DNA of 38,236 nucleotides from positions 1 through 38,236 of the forward strand of contig NZ_JACJVO010000059.1 in assembly GCF_014212055.1 (NCBI RefSeq), written 5' to 3'. Source of the DNA: Cohnella zeiphila. GTDB lineage: Bacteria > Bacillota > Bacilli > Paenibacillales > Paenibacillaceae. Shown one piece after another: positions 1-6,869 of this stretch. The notes under the pieces are model-generated. The model had not been told where the DNA came from. It did not search any database and saw only the letters and a program-made list of their open reading frames with translations. Position numbers and translations under genes: made by a program. How positions within the stretch are numbered: the stretch's first letter is position 1; every line of letters starts with the position of its first letter.

Positions 1-1
1 A

Positions 2-670
2 GCGGTACTGATCGGCTGCGCCGGGCTCGCCGGCGGGTGCGGGGGCTCGGGCGAAGCGTCGCCTCGAGACGCGTTCGCGTTGACCGCTTCGGCATTGTCC
101 GGCGTGGACCGGTATTCGTTCGCAGGCGAGCTGACGCAATACGGGCCGGACGGAAAAGTCGAACGCCGCAGCGGATACCGGGGGCGGGTCGAAGATCATC
201 GCCCGGCCGCCATGCAATGGAACGGCGGCGCCGCGGCGGGCGACGGGGAAGGACGCCATCCGCTCGAATTGGCCGCTGCCCTCCAGGCCGCTCCGGCAGC
301 CGTCGAATACGTTCCCGCAAGCGGCATGGTGAAGCTGCGCATCACGCTCGATCCGGCCGCCGCGAAGGAGCGCGTCGCCCGGCCGCTGCGCAGCCGGCTG
401 AGCGGCTTGAAGCGGGATGGGCAGGATCTGCTGCGGGTTGATTCGGCTTCGCCTGACGCGCGGGAGTCGGCGGCTGCGCGGGAGCGGGAAACGAGGCGGC
501 TGGAACGGAAGCTGTCCACGCTCCGCGTCGCGACCGTTTGCGAGTGGACCGCCGACAGGCGCACCTGGTTTCCGAGCGAGCTGCGCGAGGAGACGACGGT
601 CGCCTACCGGGACGAGAACGGCCGCGACATCGCGGAGAAAACGACGTCGGTAACGAATTTTCGTAAGTAG
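2..670 (+). CDS. Lipoprotein of unknown function, 5'-truncated by the window edge
   Basis: The reading frame is already open at base 2 and runs to TAG at 668-670, so the true start lies outside the window. The first residues read AVLIGCAGLAGGCGGSGEAS, which looks like the end of a lipoprotein signal peptide: LIGC fits the lipobox (Leu-Ile-Gly before Cys), with LAGGC a less canonical second choice. After a Gly/Ser linker the mature part (about 200 aa) is charged, rich in Arg/Glu/Ala and has no further membrane segment, so a protein anchored on the outer face of the membrane is inferred. I recognise no catalytic motif or named family. A TTG at 80 could be called as a start but would cut off the lipobox and is therefore unlikely. 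The next gene follows after about 70 bp with its own possible -10 box. Confidence 0.7.
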   Translation, partial: AVLIGCAGLAGGCGGSGEASPRDAFALTASALSGVDRYSFAGELTQYGPDGKVERRSGYRGRVEDHRPAAMQWNGGAAAGDGEGRHPLELAAALQAAPAAVEYVPASGMVKLRITLDPAAAKERVARPLRSRLSGLKRDGQDLLRVDSASPDARESAAARERETRRLERKLSTLRVATVCEWTADRRTWFPSELREETTVAYRDENGRDIAEKTTSVTNFRK

Positions 671-680
671 CCCGCGGTGG

Positions 681-686
681 TACAAT
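681..686 (+). promoter_or_regulatory. Possible sigma-A -10 box upstream of the M29 aminopeptidase
   Basis: TACAAT lies 57 bp before the ATG of the aminopeptidase gene. The hexamer 17 bp upstream (TTTTCG, 658-663) is a poor -35 and overlaps the end of the lipoprotein gene. The call rests on the -10 alone. Confidence 0.35.
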
Positions 687-742
687 AGGATAGGAATGCC
701 GCGGGCACTCAGGCGGCCAAACCAGGGAAGGGGAGAGTGTTG

Positions 743-1858
743 ATGCGCGATTCGCGTCTGCAGAAGCTGGCGGCCAACCTGGCCGGCTATTCGGTCAAGG
801 TGCAGCCGGGAGACAACGTTCTGATCGAAATGATCGGCTCCGAGCGCGAGCTGCTCAAATGTCTGATCGAGGAAGTGGCTGCGCGGGGAGGTCGCCCGTT
901 CGTCGAGATCGAGGACCGTTCCGTCACCCGCACGCTGCTGCGCCGCGCGACGCCCGAGCAGCTTGAGACGTGGGCGGCTTACGACCTGAACCGAATGGAG
1001 CGCATGCAAGGCTACATAGGCATTCGCGCCGGGGAGAACGTGAACGAGCTGGCGGACGTCCCGGACGACAAGATGAAGCTGTACGACAGGATCCATCGGC
1101 GTCCGGTTCATCTGGAACGGCGCGTGAAGAAGACGAAGTGGGTCGTTCTTCGCTACCCGAATCCGGCGATGGCGCAGCTGGCCAACATGAGCACCGAAGC
1201 GTTCGAGGACTTCTACTTCGACGTCTGCAACCTGGATTACGCGAAGATGGAACGGGCGATGGAGCCGCTTTATCGGCTGATGAAGCGGACGGACAAAGTC
1301 CGGATCGTGTCTCCGGGCACCGATCTGTCATTTTCGATCAAGGGAATCGGCGCCAAAAAATGCTCCGGCGAGCGCAACATTCCGGACGGGGAAGTGTATT
1401 CGTGCCCGGTTCGCGATTCGGTCAACGGCACGCTGGCGTACAATACCCCGAGCGTCTATAACGGCTTCACGTTCGAGAATATCAAATTCCGCTTCGAGAA
1501 CGGCCGCATCGTGGAAGCGACGGCCAACGACACGGCGAGGATCAACCAGGTGCTGGAAAGCGACGAAGGAGCCCGCTATATCGGCGAATTCAGTCTCGGC
1601 TTCAATCCGTACATTTTGCACCCGATGAAGGATACGCTGTTCGACGAGAAAATCGCCGGCAGCCTGCACTTCACGCCGGGGCAGGCTTACGAAGACTGCG
1701 ACAACGGCAACAGGTCGCAGATCCATTGGGACTTGGTGCTGATTCAGCGGCCGGATTATGGCGGCGGAGAAATTTATTTCGACGACGTTTTGATTCGCAA
1801 AGACGGCCTGTTCGTCGTGGACGAATTGGCCGGTCTGAACCCGGATTCGCTGAAATAA
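743..1858 (+). CDS. M29-family metalloaminopeptidase (AmpS / aminopeptidase T type)
   Basis: This 371-aa protein fits the length and motif order of family M29 (thermophilic aminopeptidases such as AmpS and aminopeptidase T), cytoplasmic dimeric enzymes with two metal ions that remove N-terminal residues from peptides. Family metal ligands and catalytic residues are visible: Glu217 in GEVYSCP, Glu282 in GEFSLGFN, His309 and Tyr316 in LHFTPGQAY, and His328 with Asp330 in IHWDLV. There is no signal peptide. I chose ATG 743 because the ribosome site AGGGGAG ends about 8 bases before it; in-frame GTG 737 and TTG 740 lie almost on top of that site. The gene stands alone between the lipoprotein and HPr-like genes. 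The family is secure; the preferred substrate cannot be read from sequence. Confidence 0.93.
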   Translation: MRDSRLQKLAANLAGYSVKVQPGDNVLIEMIGSERELLKCLIEEVAARGGRPFVEIEDRSVTRTLLRRATPEQLETWAAYDLNRMERMQGYIGIRAGENVNELADVPDDKMKLYDRIHRRPVHLERRVKKTKWVVLRYPNPAMAQLANMSTEAFEDFYFDVCNLDYAKMERAMEPLYRLMKRTDKVRIVSPGTDLSFSIKGIGAKKCSGERNIPDGEVYSCPVRDSVNGTLAYNTPSVYNGFTFENIKFRFENGRIVEATANDTARINQVLESDEGARYIGEFSLGFNPYILHPMKDTLFDEKIAGSLHFTPGQAYEDCDNGNRSQIHWDLVLIQRPDYGGGEIYFDDVLIRKDGLFVVDELAGLNPDSLK

Positions 1859-1870
1859 AGCGTTTACCCC

Positions 1871-1900
1871 TTGCAAGCCGAGGCAAAATCAGGGTATGAT
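1871..1900 (+). promoter_or_regulatory. Sigma-A-type promoter of the HPr-like gene
   Basis: TTGCAA (1871-1876) and TATGAT (1895-1900) are separated by 18 bp and lie about 40 bp upstream of the HPr-like start, just after the aminopeptidase stop. Confidence 0.6.
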
Positions 1901-1941
1901 GAGGGGAGTAGTTGACCACCCTATTATTTGGAGGGATTTCC

Positions 1942-2181
1942 ATGTCCAACAACGCAGCTATCGTGGAATTGTCTCAAACCGCCAACAAGTATCGTTCTTC
2001 CATTGTGCTGCAAACCGAGAACAAGTACATCGATGTGAAGAGCATTCTTGGTTTGTTCACGACGCTGGTCGGCGGACACTCGTACGAACTGCACGTTCAC
2101 GGCCCGGATGCCGACGAAGCGAAGAAAGAACTCGCGTCGGTGTTCGCCAAGCACAACCTGAACGTCACCATCGTGGAGTAA
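1942..2181 (+). CDS. Truncated HPr-like protein without the active-site histidine
   Basis: A 79-aa protein that aligns with HPr/Crh phosphocarriers of the sugar phosphotransferase system from the first helix onwards: LSQTANKY matches the HPr stretch VQTASKF, and DVKSILGL (31-38) matches the Ser46 region KSIMG. HPr normally has an N-terminal strand ending in the phosphorylated His15; this protein begins about 12 residues too late, and the position equivalent to His15 is Asn3. Ser34 corresponds to Ser46, the HPr-kinase site. A phosphate relay from enzyme I is therefore impossible by this route, while a Ser-regulated or purely structural role remains open (inference). ATG 1942 has GGAGGG 7-8 bases upstream; the 30 upstream in-frame bases encode nothing HPr-like, so the missing strand is not due to a wrong start. 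The gene is monocistronic with its own promoter. Confidence 0.88.
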   Translation: MSNNAAIVELSQTANKYRSSIVLQTENKYIDVKSILGLFTTLVGGHSYELHVHGPDADEAKKELASVFAKHNLNVTIVE

Positions 2182-2236
2182 TCACGATACCCGCATGAAG
2201 CGGAAGGTTTCATAGATATACGGCTTGATCCGGATG

Positions 2237-2258
2237 CCCTCGTCCCTATGGACGGGGG
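2237..2258 (+). other. GC-rich hairpin in the dedA leader
   Basis: CCCTCGTCC and GGACGGGGG pair over 9 bp (one G-U) around a CTAT loop, 11 bases before the ribosome site of the DedA gene. No T run follows, so it is not a classical terminator. It could shape the mRNA leader or be fortuitous. Confidence 0.35.
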
Positions 2259-2283
2259 TGTTCGCCACCAAGGAGAGATTTCG

Positions 2284-2883
2284 ATGTCCATGGCCGACGG
2301 GTTGCTGAATCTGGTGTTCCAATATCGCTACGGAGGGCTGTTCGCGTCCATGTCGCTCGGCCTGTTCGGCTTGCCGGTTCCGGACGAGCTGCTGCTTACC
2401 GCCTCCGGCTATTTGCTGGCCAGCGGCCGCATGCTGCTCGGGTGGACGCTGCTGGCCGCCGTCGGCGGAAGCGTCGTGGGCATGTCGGCCAGCTATTGGA
2501 TCGGCCGGACGGCCGGCACTTCCTTGGTGCGCAAGTTCGGCTCCAAGCTCGGACTCACGGAGCGGCGTCTGGAGCGCCACGAGCGGCTATTTGCCAAATG
2601 GGGACAGGTCATCGTGCTGATCGGCTTCTTCATTCCCGGGCTTCGGCACGTTACCTCGCTGCTTGCGGGCATCGGCAAGCGATCCTACAGGTCGTTCGCT
2701 TCTTACGCGACGATCGGCTCGTTCCTGTGGGCGAGCGTGTTTTTGCTGATCGGTTCGCTGCTCGGCGAACATTGGCGGGAGGTGACGGGCATCGTCCATC
2801 GCGATCTCGCCTGGATGCTGGCCCTCGCCGCCGTCCCGCTGCTCGCCGTCCTGGCATGGCGGTTCCGGCCGCTCAAGACGTAA
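2284..2883 (+). CDS. DedA-family membrane protein
   Basis: A 199-aa integral membrane protein of the DedA/SNARE-associated (VTT) family. Members act in the cytoplasmic membrane; some flip phosphatidylethanolamine or undecaprenyl phosphate and support envelope homeostasis. Visible family features are the re-entrant segment GLPVPDELLLTASGYL (29-44), with the conserved acidic residue in PDE, a hydrophobic stretch to about residue 73 (YWIGRTAG), and the second signature FFIPGLRHVTSLLAGIG (115-131) with Pro and Arg. Two C-terminal hydrophobic segments follow (about 140-160 and 175-193). ATG 2284 is preferred because AAGGAGAG sits 7-8 bases upstream; an in-frame ATG at 2248 would start inside the leader hairpin and lacks a ribosome site. 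The specific lipid substrate cannot be inferred. Confidence 0.9.
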   Translation: MSMADGLLNLVFQYRYGGLFASMSLGLFGLPVPDELLLTASGYLLASGRMLLGWTLLAAVGGSVVGMSASYWIGRTAGTSLVRKFGSKLGLTERRLERHERLFAKWGQVIVLIGFFIPGLRHVTSLLAGIGKRSYRSFASYATIGSFLWASVFLLIGSLLGEHWREVTGIVHRDLAWMLALAAVPLLAVLAWRFRPLKT

Positions 2884-2908
2884 GAAGGCATTTTCCGCGA
2901 ACAAGGCT

Positions 2909-2948
2909 GGCCGAATCTCTAACGGAGACTCGGCCTGTTTTGTTTTTT
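2909..2948 (+). terminator. Rho-independent terminator after dedA
   Basis: GGCCGA(ATCTC) and (GAGAC)TCGGCC form an 11-bp stem with one mismatch around a short loop, followed directly by TGTTTTGTTTTTT. Confidence 0.8.
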
Positions 2949-3091
2949 CGGGCCGCGGGACGTTTTTTTTCGAGATTGTTGGGGGTTGGAGGCGCTTTTC
3001 CCGGTTCCTGTCCTTGTGCTCGGGTCCAAATTCGTCTAATATGAAAGGGATAGAGTTGGCTTACGCAAGTAAGGGCACAGGGGGAGTTGGG

Positions 3092-3382
3092 ATGGCTTCA
3101 TCGGATGTCATGGTGCACCTGAATCAGAAGGCGCTTCGCCTGCTGCAGGAAGATGCGGACAAGATCGAGAAACTGATCGCCATTCAAATGGAGAATCTCG
3201 CAACCCGCAAATGCCCGCTTTATGAGGAAGTGCTGGACACCCAAATGTACGGCTTCTCGCGGGCGGTTGATTTTGCGGTGCGGGCGGGTCTTGTGGAGGA
3301 TGGCGCGGGCAAGCTCCTCGTCATGCAGCTGGAGCGCAATCTTGCGCTGCTCTATGAAGCGATGGCGAAGAGAGAAGAATAG
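3092..3382 (+). CDS. ylaN: YlaN family (UPF0358), iron-responsive Fur antagonist
   Basis: A 96-aa protein collinear with Bacillus YlaN: the core CPLYEEVLDTQMYGFSRAVDFAVRAGLV is the family signature and the length matches. In B. subtilis and S. aureus YlaN binds Fe(II) and relieves Fur repression when iron is short; it is a small, all-helical cytoplasmic protein. That role is family knowledge, not visible here. ATG 3092 follows AGGGGGAG at 3079-3086 with good spacing; an in-frame ATG at 3014 would add 26 unconserved residues. In Bacillus ylaN precedes ftsW directly; here ftsW is 1.8 kb further on and on the opposite strand, with an antiporter and an Asp23-family gene between, so the neighbourhood has been rearranged. 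Confidence 0.93.
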   Translation: MASSDVMVHLNQKALRLLQEDADKIEKLIAIQMENLATRKCPLYEEVLDTQMYGFSRAVDFAVRAGLVEDGAGKLLVMQLERNLALLYEAMAKREE

Positions 3383-3402
3383 ATTTTCCCGAGAGGATGA
3401 AG

Positions 3403-3444
3403 AAAGCCTTGGATTTCGGCGGATGGCCGATCTCCAAGGCTTTT
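3403..3444. terminator. Bidirectional terminator between ylaN and the antiporter gene
   Basis: AAAGCCTTGGA (3403-3413) and TCCAAGGCTTT (3433-3443) pair perfectly over 11 bp, with an inner TCGGC/GCCGA stem. A and T runs on the two flanks let it serve both convergent genes. Confidence 0.85.
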
Positions 3445-3451
3445 CTCGCTT

Positions 3452-4510
3452 CTAGACGAAGTAGAAGGCGACGCCGAGCACGATGTACACGAGCAGGAGC
3501 AGCTTGCCCTCATACCATGTCGTCGCTCCGTCCCGCGAGATGGAGGTGGCGATCAGCACGGCGACGGCGATGGCCGCCAGCTCGATGGTCGAGAACAGGA
3601 TGTTCATGTGCTGGCCGAAGAAGAGGCTGATGAAAATAAGCACCGGCGCGACGAACAAAGCGATCTGCAAGCTGCTGCCGACGGCAATCTCGACTGCGGC
3701 GCCGATCTTGTTTTTCAGAGCGAGCATGACGGCGGCGCTGTGTTCGGCGGCGTTGCCGATGATGGCGACGATGAACGCGCCGACGAACAGCTCCGACAAG
3801 TGGAACTTCTCCGTGAACACTTCCAGCGTGCCGACGAGCCATTCGCTGACGAAGGCGACCATCACGGTGGCGAGGACCAGATACAGGATCGACTTCCCTT
3901 TGGACCAGACCGCTTCTTCGCCGTGGGCGGGCTGGGTCTCTTCATTATCCTCCAGCAGGCTTTTGTGCGTGATCATCGAATAGACGAGCCAGCCGATATA
4001 GGCGACGATCAGCACGCCGGCCACGGTAATGCTGATGGACATCGTGTCATGATCCGACAGATGCTCGGACTTGACGAAGACCGCCGGGATGAACAGGGCG
4101 ATGACCGCCAGCAGCATAAGGGACGCATTCTGTCCGGCGAGATGAATATTGAATTTCTGCTCTTTGAATTTGATGCCCCCGGTCAGGGCGCTGGCCCCCA
4201 GCACGAGCAGCAGGTTGCCGATGATCGAGCCGGTGATGCTGGCCTTGACCATGTCGAACAGGCCTTCCTTCACCAGGAAGATCGCGATGATCAGTTCGGC
4301 CGCGTTGCCGAACGTTGCGTTCAGGAAGCCGCCCAGCCGTTGGCCGGCGTAATGGGCCACGGCTTCCGTCGCCCGGCCGAGAAAGCCGGCGACGAAGATC
4401 ACGCTGATCGCCGCGACGACGAATTGAAAGACCGCGTTCCAGTGGGCGTAGTGGGCGATACCGCTGAGGACGAATGTGACGATGAGCAACGGGAAAAACA
4501 GTTTTTTCAA
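3452..4510 (-). CDS. Calcium/cation:proton antiporter (CaxA / YfkE type)
   Basis: A 352-aa multi-spanning membrane protein of the Ca2+/cation antiporter family, which exchanges cytoplasmic Ca2+ (or other cations) for protons. The two inverted alpha repeats carry the diagnostic sequences GNAAEL (68-73) and GNAAEHSAA (252-260), whose Glu72 and Glu256 line the cation pathway. About ten to eleven hydrophobic segments are visible, split by an acidic cytoplasmic loop (LLEDNEETQPAHGEE, about 185-199), as in B. subtilis YfkE. The start is chosen at TTG 4510 because AGAGGTG lies 9 bases upstream; the longer GTG start at 4522 overlaps that ribosome site. It is monocistronic, convergent with ylaN and divergent from the Asp23-family gene. 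Family certain, ion preference inferred. Confidence 0.92.
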   Translation of the reverse strand: MKKLFFPLLIVTFVLSGIAHYAHWNAVFQFVVAAISVIFVAGFLGRATEAVAHYAGQRLGGFLNATFGNAAELIIAIFLVKEGLFDMVKASITGSIIGNLLLVLGASALTGGIKFKEQKFNIHLAGQNASLMLLAVIALFIPAVFVKSEHLSDHDTMSISITVAGVLIVAYIGWLVYSMITHKSLLEDNEETQPAHGEEAVWSKGKSILYLVLATVMVAFVSEWLVGTLEVFTEKFHLSELFVGAFIVAIIGNAAEHSAAVMLALKNKIGAAVEIAVGSSLQIALFVAPVLIFISLFFGQHMNILFSTIELAAIAVAVLIATSISRDGATTWYEGKLLLLVYIVLGVAFYFV

Positions 4511-4616
4511 CAGACGAAGCACCTCTCGAATTTGGGTGAACCTGGGATATGGACTCGCTTGTTTTACTATATCGAAAAGCGGCGAGGAAGTAAATGAGGC
4601 CCCGACCGGCGCCGGG

Positions 4617-4646
4617 TTGCCATGCGGAGGGTTCTTCCATTACAAT
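4617..4646 (+). promoter_or_regulatory. Sigma-A promoter of the Asp23-family gene
   Basis: TTGCCA (4617-4622) and TACAAT (4641-4646) with an 18-bp spacer, ending 32 bp before the ATG. Confidence 0.7.
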
Positions 4647-4678
4647 AGGAGCATCAAGTTGGGGAGAGTGAGCCGCCC

Positions 4679-5059
4679 ATGGTCGATGAACTGCAGCAAG
4701 GGTTGATTCGAATTTCCGATGACGTCGTCGCAACGATTGCGGGTCTCGCCGCGCTCGAGACCCCGGGCGTATCCGCCATGTCGGGCGGGATCTCCGAAGG
4801 GCTGGCCAAGCGGCTCAGCGGCCGCAACGCCCAGAAAGGCGTCTCGGTCGAGGTCGGCCAGGTCGAAGCGGCGATCGATCTGCGCATCGTGGTGCAGTAC
4901 GGCATTCCGATTCAAGAGGTCGGCGTTCGCCTTCAGGAGAACGTCAGAGAAGCCGTACAGAACATGACGGGGCTTCGCGTCGTCGAAGTGAACGTCAAAG
5001 TGGAAGGCGTCGCTTTCAAAGACGAAGCGGAGACCGACGACAGCCACCGCGTCAAATAA
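4679..5059 (+). CDS. Asp23/Gls24 family envelope-stress protein (YloU-like)
   Basis: A 126-aa soluble protein of the Asp23/Gls24 (DUF322) family. The N-terminal ISDDVVATIAGLAALETPGVSAMSGG and the central VSVEVGQVEAAIDLRIVVQYG, followed by a helix (VRLQENVREAVQNMTGL) and VVEVNVKVEGV, reproduce the family's alternating strand/helix pattern. Members are abundant, membrane-associated and linked to cell-envelope homeostasis in Gram-positive bacteria; the biochemical activity is unknown. The start is ATG 4679, with GGGGAG 12 bases upstream (slightly long spacing). It is a single gene with its own promoter and terminator; it is not next to the fatty-acid kinase gene fakA, the usual neighbour of yloU, so it may be a paralogue rather than yloU itself. 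Confidence 0.88.
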   Translation: MVDELQQGLIRISDDVVATIAGLAALETPGVSAMSGGISEGLAKRLSGRNAQKGVSVEVGQVEAAIDLRIVVQYGIPIQEVGVRLQENVREAVQNMTGLRVVEVNVKVEGVAFKDEAETDDSHRVK

Positions 5060-5083
5060 GCAGCTTGAATTCGACAAAAACGA

Positions 5084-5124
5084 GCGCCTCCCGCCGGACG
5101 GACCGGGGGAGGCGCTTTTTGTTT
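5084..5124. terminator. Bidirectional terminator between the Asp23-family gene and ftsW
   Basis: GCGCCTCCC (5084-5092) and GGGAGGCGC (5107-5115) form a perfect 9-bp stem followed by TTTTTGTTTG; an A run on the other flank (5076-5080) gives U-rich RNA for the minus-strand ftsW. Confidence 0.88.
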
Positions 5125-5137
5125 GTTGAAAACGGAA

Positions 5138-6313
5138 TTATCGCCTGCGCTGCGGCTCACGCTTCTCCCGCGGCTCCCGGTTGTGTTCTCGCGAGATGCT
5201 GAGCAGAACGCCCATTCCGATCATCAACGCGAGCAGCGAGGAGCCTCCGTAGCTGATGAACGGCAGCGTAACGCCGGTCATGGGAATGGCGCCGCTGACG
5301 CCGCCCATGTTGATCAGCGCTTGAATGCCGATGAGCGAGACCATGCCGACGCCGAACAAGGTGCCGAAGTTGTCCTTGCAGCGAAGGGACACGATCAGGG
5401 CGCGCCACAGAAACAGAACGAAAAACAGAAGGAACACCGTAATTCCGATGAAGCCGAGCTCTTCGGCGATAATGGAGAAAATAAAATCGTTGTAGGACTC
5501 CGGCAGGTAGAACAGCTTCTGAACGCTGTTGCCGAGTCCCGCGCCGGTCAGGCCGCCGTGTCCGAACGCCTCCAGCGAGCGAAGCAGCTGCAAGCCCGAA
5601 CCTTGCTTATCGGCGAACGGATCGCGGAACGCGGTGAAGCGGGCGAGCCGGTAACCGCCGGTAAAGCCCGGGTGGGTCAGCAGGTAGAGACTGAAGCTGA
5701 GCGCTCCGATGCCCGCAATGACGCCACCCGACATCACCAGATGCTTCAGGTTGGAGCCGCCGGCGGCGATCACGGCCGTGGCGCTCAGCAGCAGAATGAC
5801 GCACGAGCCGAGATCGGGCTGCAGCATAATCAGTCCGGCGATGAACCCGATGACGATCATAACCGGCAGCAAGCCTCGCTGGAACTCCCGGAACTTGTCC
5901 TCTTTCTTCGTTATAATTGCCGCCAGGTACAGGATGACGGCGATCTTCGCGAATTCGGTCGGCTGGATGCCGAGGCCGCCGACGCCCAGCCAGCTGTGCG
6001 CGCCGTTCACCGAGGGAGTGAACGGCACGATCATCAGCATGACGACGGACAGGAAGAGGAACGGCGCGAACCACTTCTTGTACTTGGAGAACGGAACGTT
6101 CATCAGCACGAGCATGGCTACCGTTCCGAGCCCGGCCCACATGACTTGTCTCTTCGTAAAATACAAAGCGTCGTACCCAAATTTCTTGGATACGACGGTC
6201 ATGCTGGAGCTGGCGCTAAACACCATGACCACCCCGAAGCCGACGAGCAGCAGCGTCAGAATGAGCAACAGAAAATCCGGCGTTCCGCGTCCTCCGCTCT
6301 CAGGGTTCTTCAT
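5138..6313 (-). CDS. ftsW: FtsW-type SEDS peptidoglycan polymerase
   Basis: A 391-aa SEDS protein with about ten membrane segments. SEDS enzymes polymerise glycan strands from lipid II together with a class B penicillin-binding protein; FtsW does this at the division septum. Visible signatures: QPTEFAK (117-123), QPDLGS (165-170), the catalytic-Asp region PESYNDFIFS with Asp276, and the C-terminal GAIPMTGVTLPFISYGGSS (341-359). FtsW, SpoVE and RodA are close paralogues; FtsW is favoured by length, by the S at SYGGSS and by ylaN lying nearby, since Bacillus has ylaN-ftsW. The very basic C-terminal tail (REPREKREPQRRR) is cytoplasmic. It lies 19 bp downstream of the YugN-like gene on the same strand and is probably co-transcribed with it. 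GGGAGA precedes ATG 6313. Confidence 0.88.
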   Translation of the reverse strand: MKNPESGGRGTPDFLLLILTLLLVGFGVVMVFSASSSMTVVSKKFGYDALYFTKRQVMWAGLGTVAMLVLMNVPFSKYKKWFAPFLFLSVVMLMIVPFTPSVNGAHSWLGVGGLGIQPTEFAKIAVILYLAAIITKKEDKFREFQRGLLPVMIVIGFIAGLIMLQPDLGSCVILLLSATAVIAAGGSNLKHLVMSGGVIAGIGALSFSLYLLTHPGFTGGYRLARFTAFRDPFADKQGSGLQLLRSLEAFGHGGLTGAGLGNSVQKLFYLPESYNDFIFSIIAEELGFIGITVFLLFFVLFLWRALIVSLRCKDNFGTLFGVGMVSLIGIQALINMGGVSGAIPMTGVTLPFISYGGSSLLALMIGMGVLLSISREHNREPREKREPQRRR

Positions 6314-6332
6314 TCCCTCATCTCCCGGACGC

Positions 6333-6677
6333 TCAGGCCAGAAGCTCTTTCAATTCCTGGACGCGCTTGTTCGCGGTGTCCATAATCGGCTTCGGGACCG
6401 GCGATTCGTATTCCAGGCCATGCGGGAACGTCGCCCGGCCGATGTAGACGGTCTCGATCTTCAGGATGGCATGCGGCTGCTCCAGCCTGCCTTCCGAAGC
6501 GCGGGTGCTGATGCGCAAATAATATTCGTTATTGCTGGCGTTGTCGACCAGCTTCAGGTCGTAAGTGGCGCGATAGTATTCCCATTGCCAGCGAACGAAT
6601 CCGAGCTTCTCCGCCGAGTCGTCCAGATGGGCAAGATCGCTTTGTAAACCTTCCAGGCCGGTATTTTCGAGAATCAT
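6333..6677 (-). CDS. YugN-like family protein
   Basis: A 114-aa protein matching the YugN-like family of Bacillales: an alternating pattern with FVRWQWEYYRATYDLKL and NNEYYLRISTRASEG, then HAILKIETVYIGRATFPHGLEYE. The function is unknown and no catalytic residues are evident; there is no signal peptide or membrane segment. ATG 6677 is selected because AAAGGAGGAAC lies 8 bases upstream; the in-frame codon at 6707 adds ten residues across the ribosome site. It probably heads an operon with ftsW, which starts 19 bp after its stop, and has a candidate promoter at 6725-6753. The family name is moderately secure from recall. Confidence 0.8.
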   Translation of the reverse strand: MILENTGLEGLQSDLAHLDDSAEKLGFVRWQWEYYRATYDLKLVDNASNNEYYLRISTRASEGRLEQPHAILKIETVYIGRATFPHGLEYESPVPKPIMDTANKRVQELKELLA

Positions 6678-6724
6678 CAAAGTTCCTCCTTTGGAAAATG
6701 CAAACAAGCCTCTGTTTACCCTCC

Positions 6725-6753
6725 ATCATAGACGGTTTACCTTCCTTCTGCAA
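6725..6753 (-). promoter_or_regulatory. Candidate promoter for the yugN-ftsW transcript
   Basis: On the minus strand TTGCAG and TATGAT are separated by 17 bp. Two GGTAAAC copies flank the -10 box. The -35 matches consensus at only three positions. Confidence 0.45.
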
Positions 6754-6825
6754 GCCTTCTCAAGCCGCTCCGTGCGAACGTTCTGCAACATTTTCGCCTC
6801 CGTTTCGGCAAGGAAAGCTTTCTGG

Positions 6826-6831
6826 TACAAT
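6826..6831 (+). promoter_or_regulatory. Possible -10 box of the M20 amidohydrolase gene
   Basis: TACAAT lies 39 bp before the ATG at 6870. A -35 (TTTCGG, 6803-6808) is poor. Confidence 0.35.
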
Positions 6832-6869
6832 AGGTTTCAAAACGCGCTGCGCGAGAGGGGGCAATCGCG

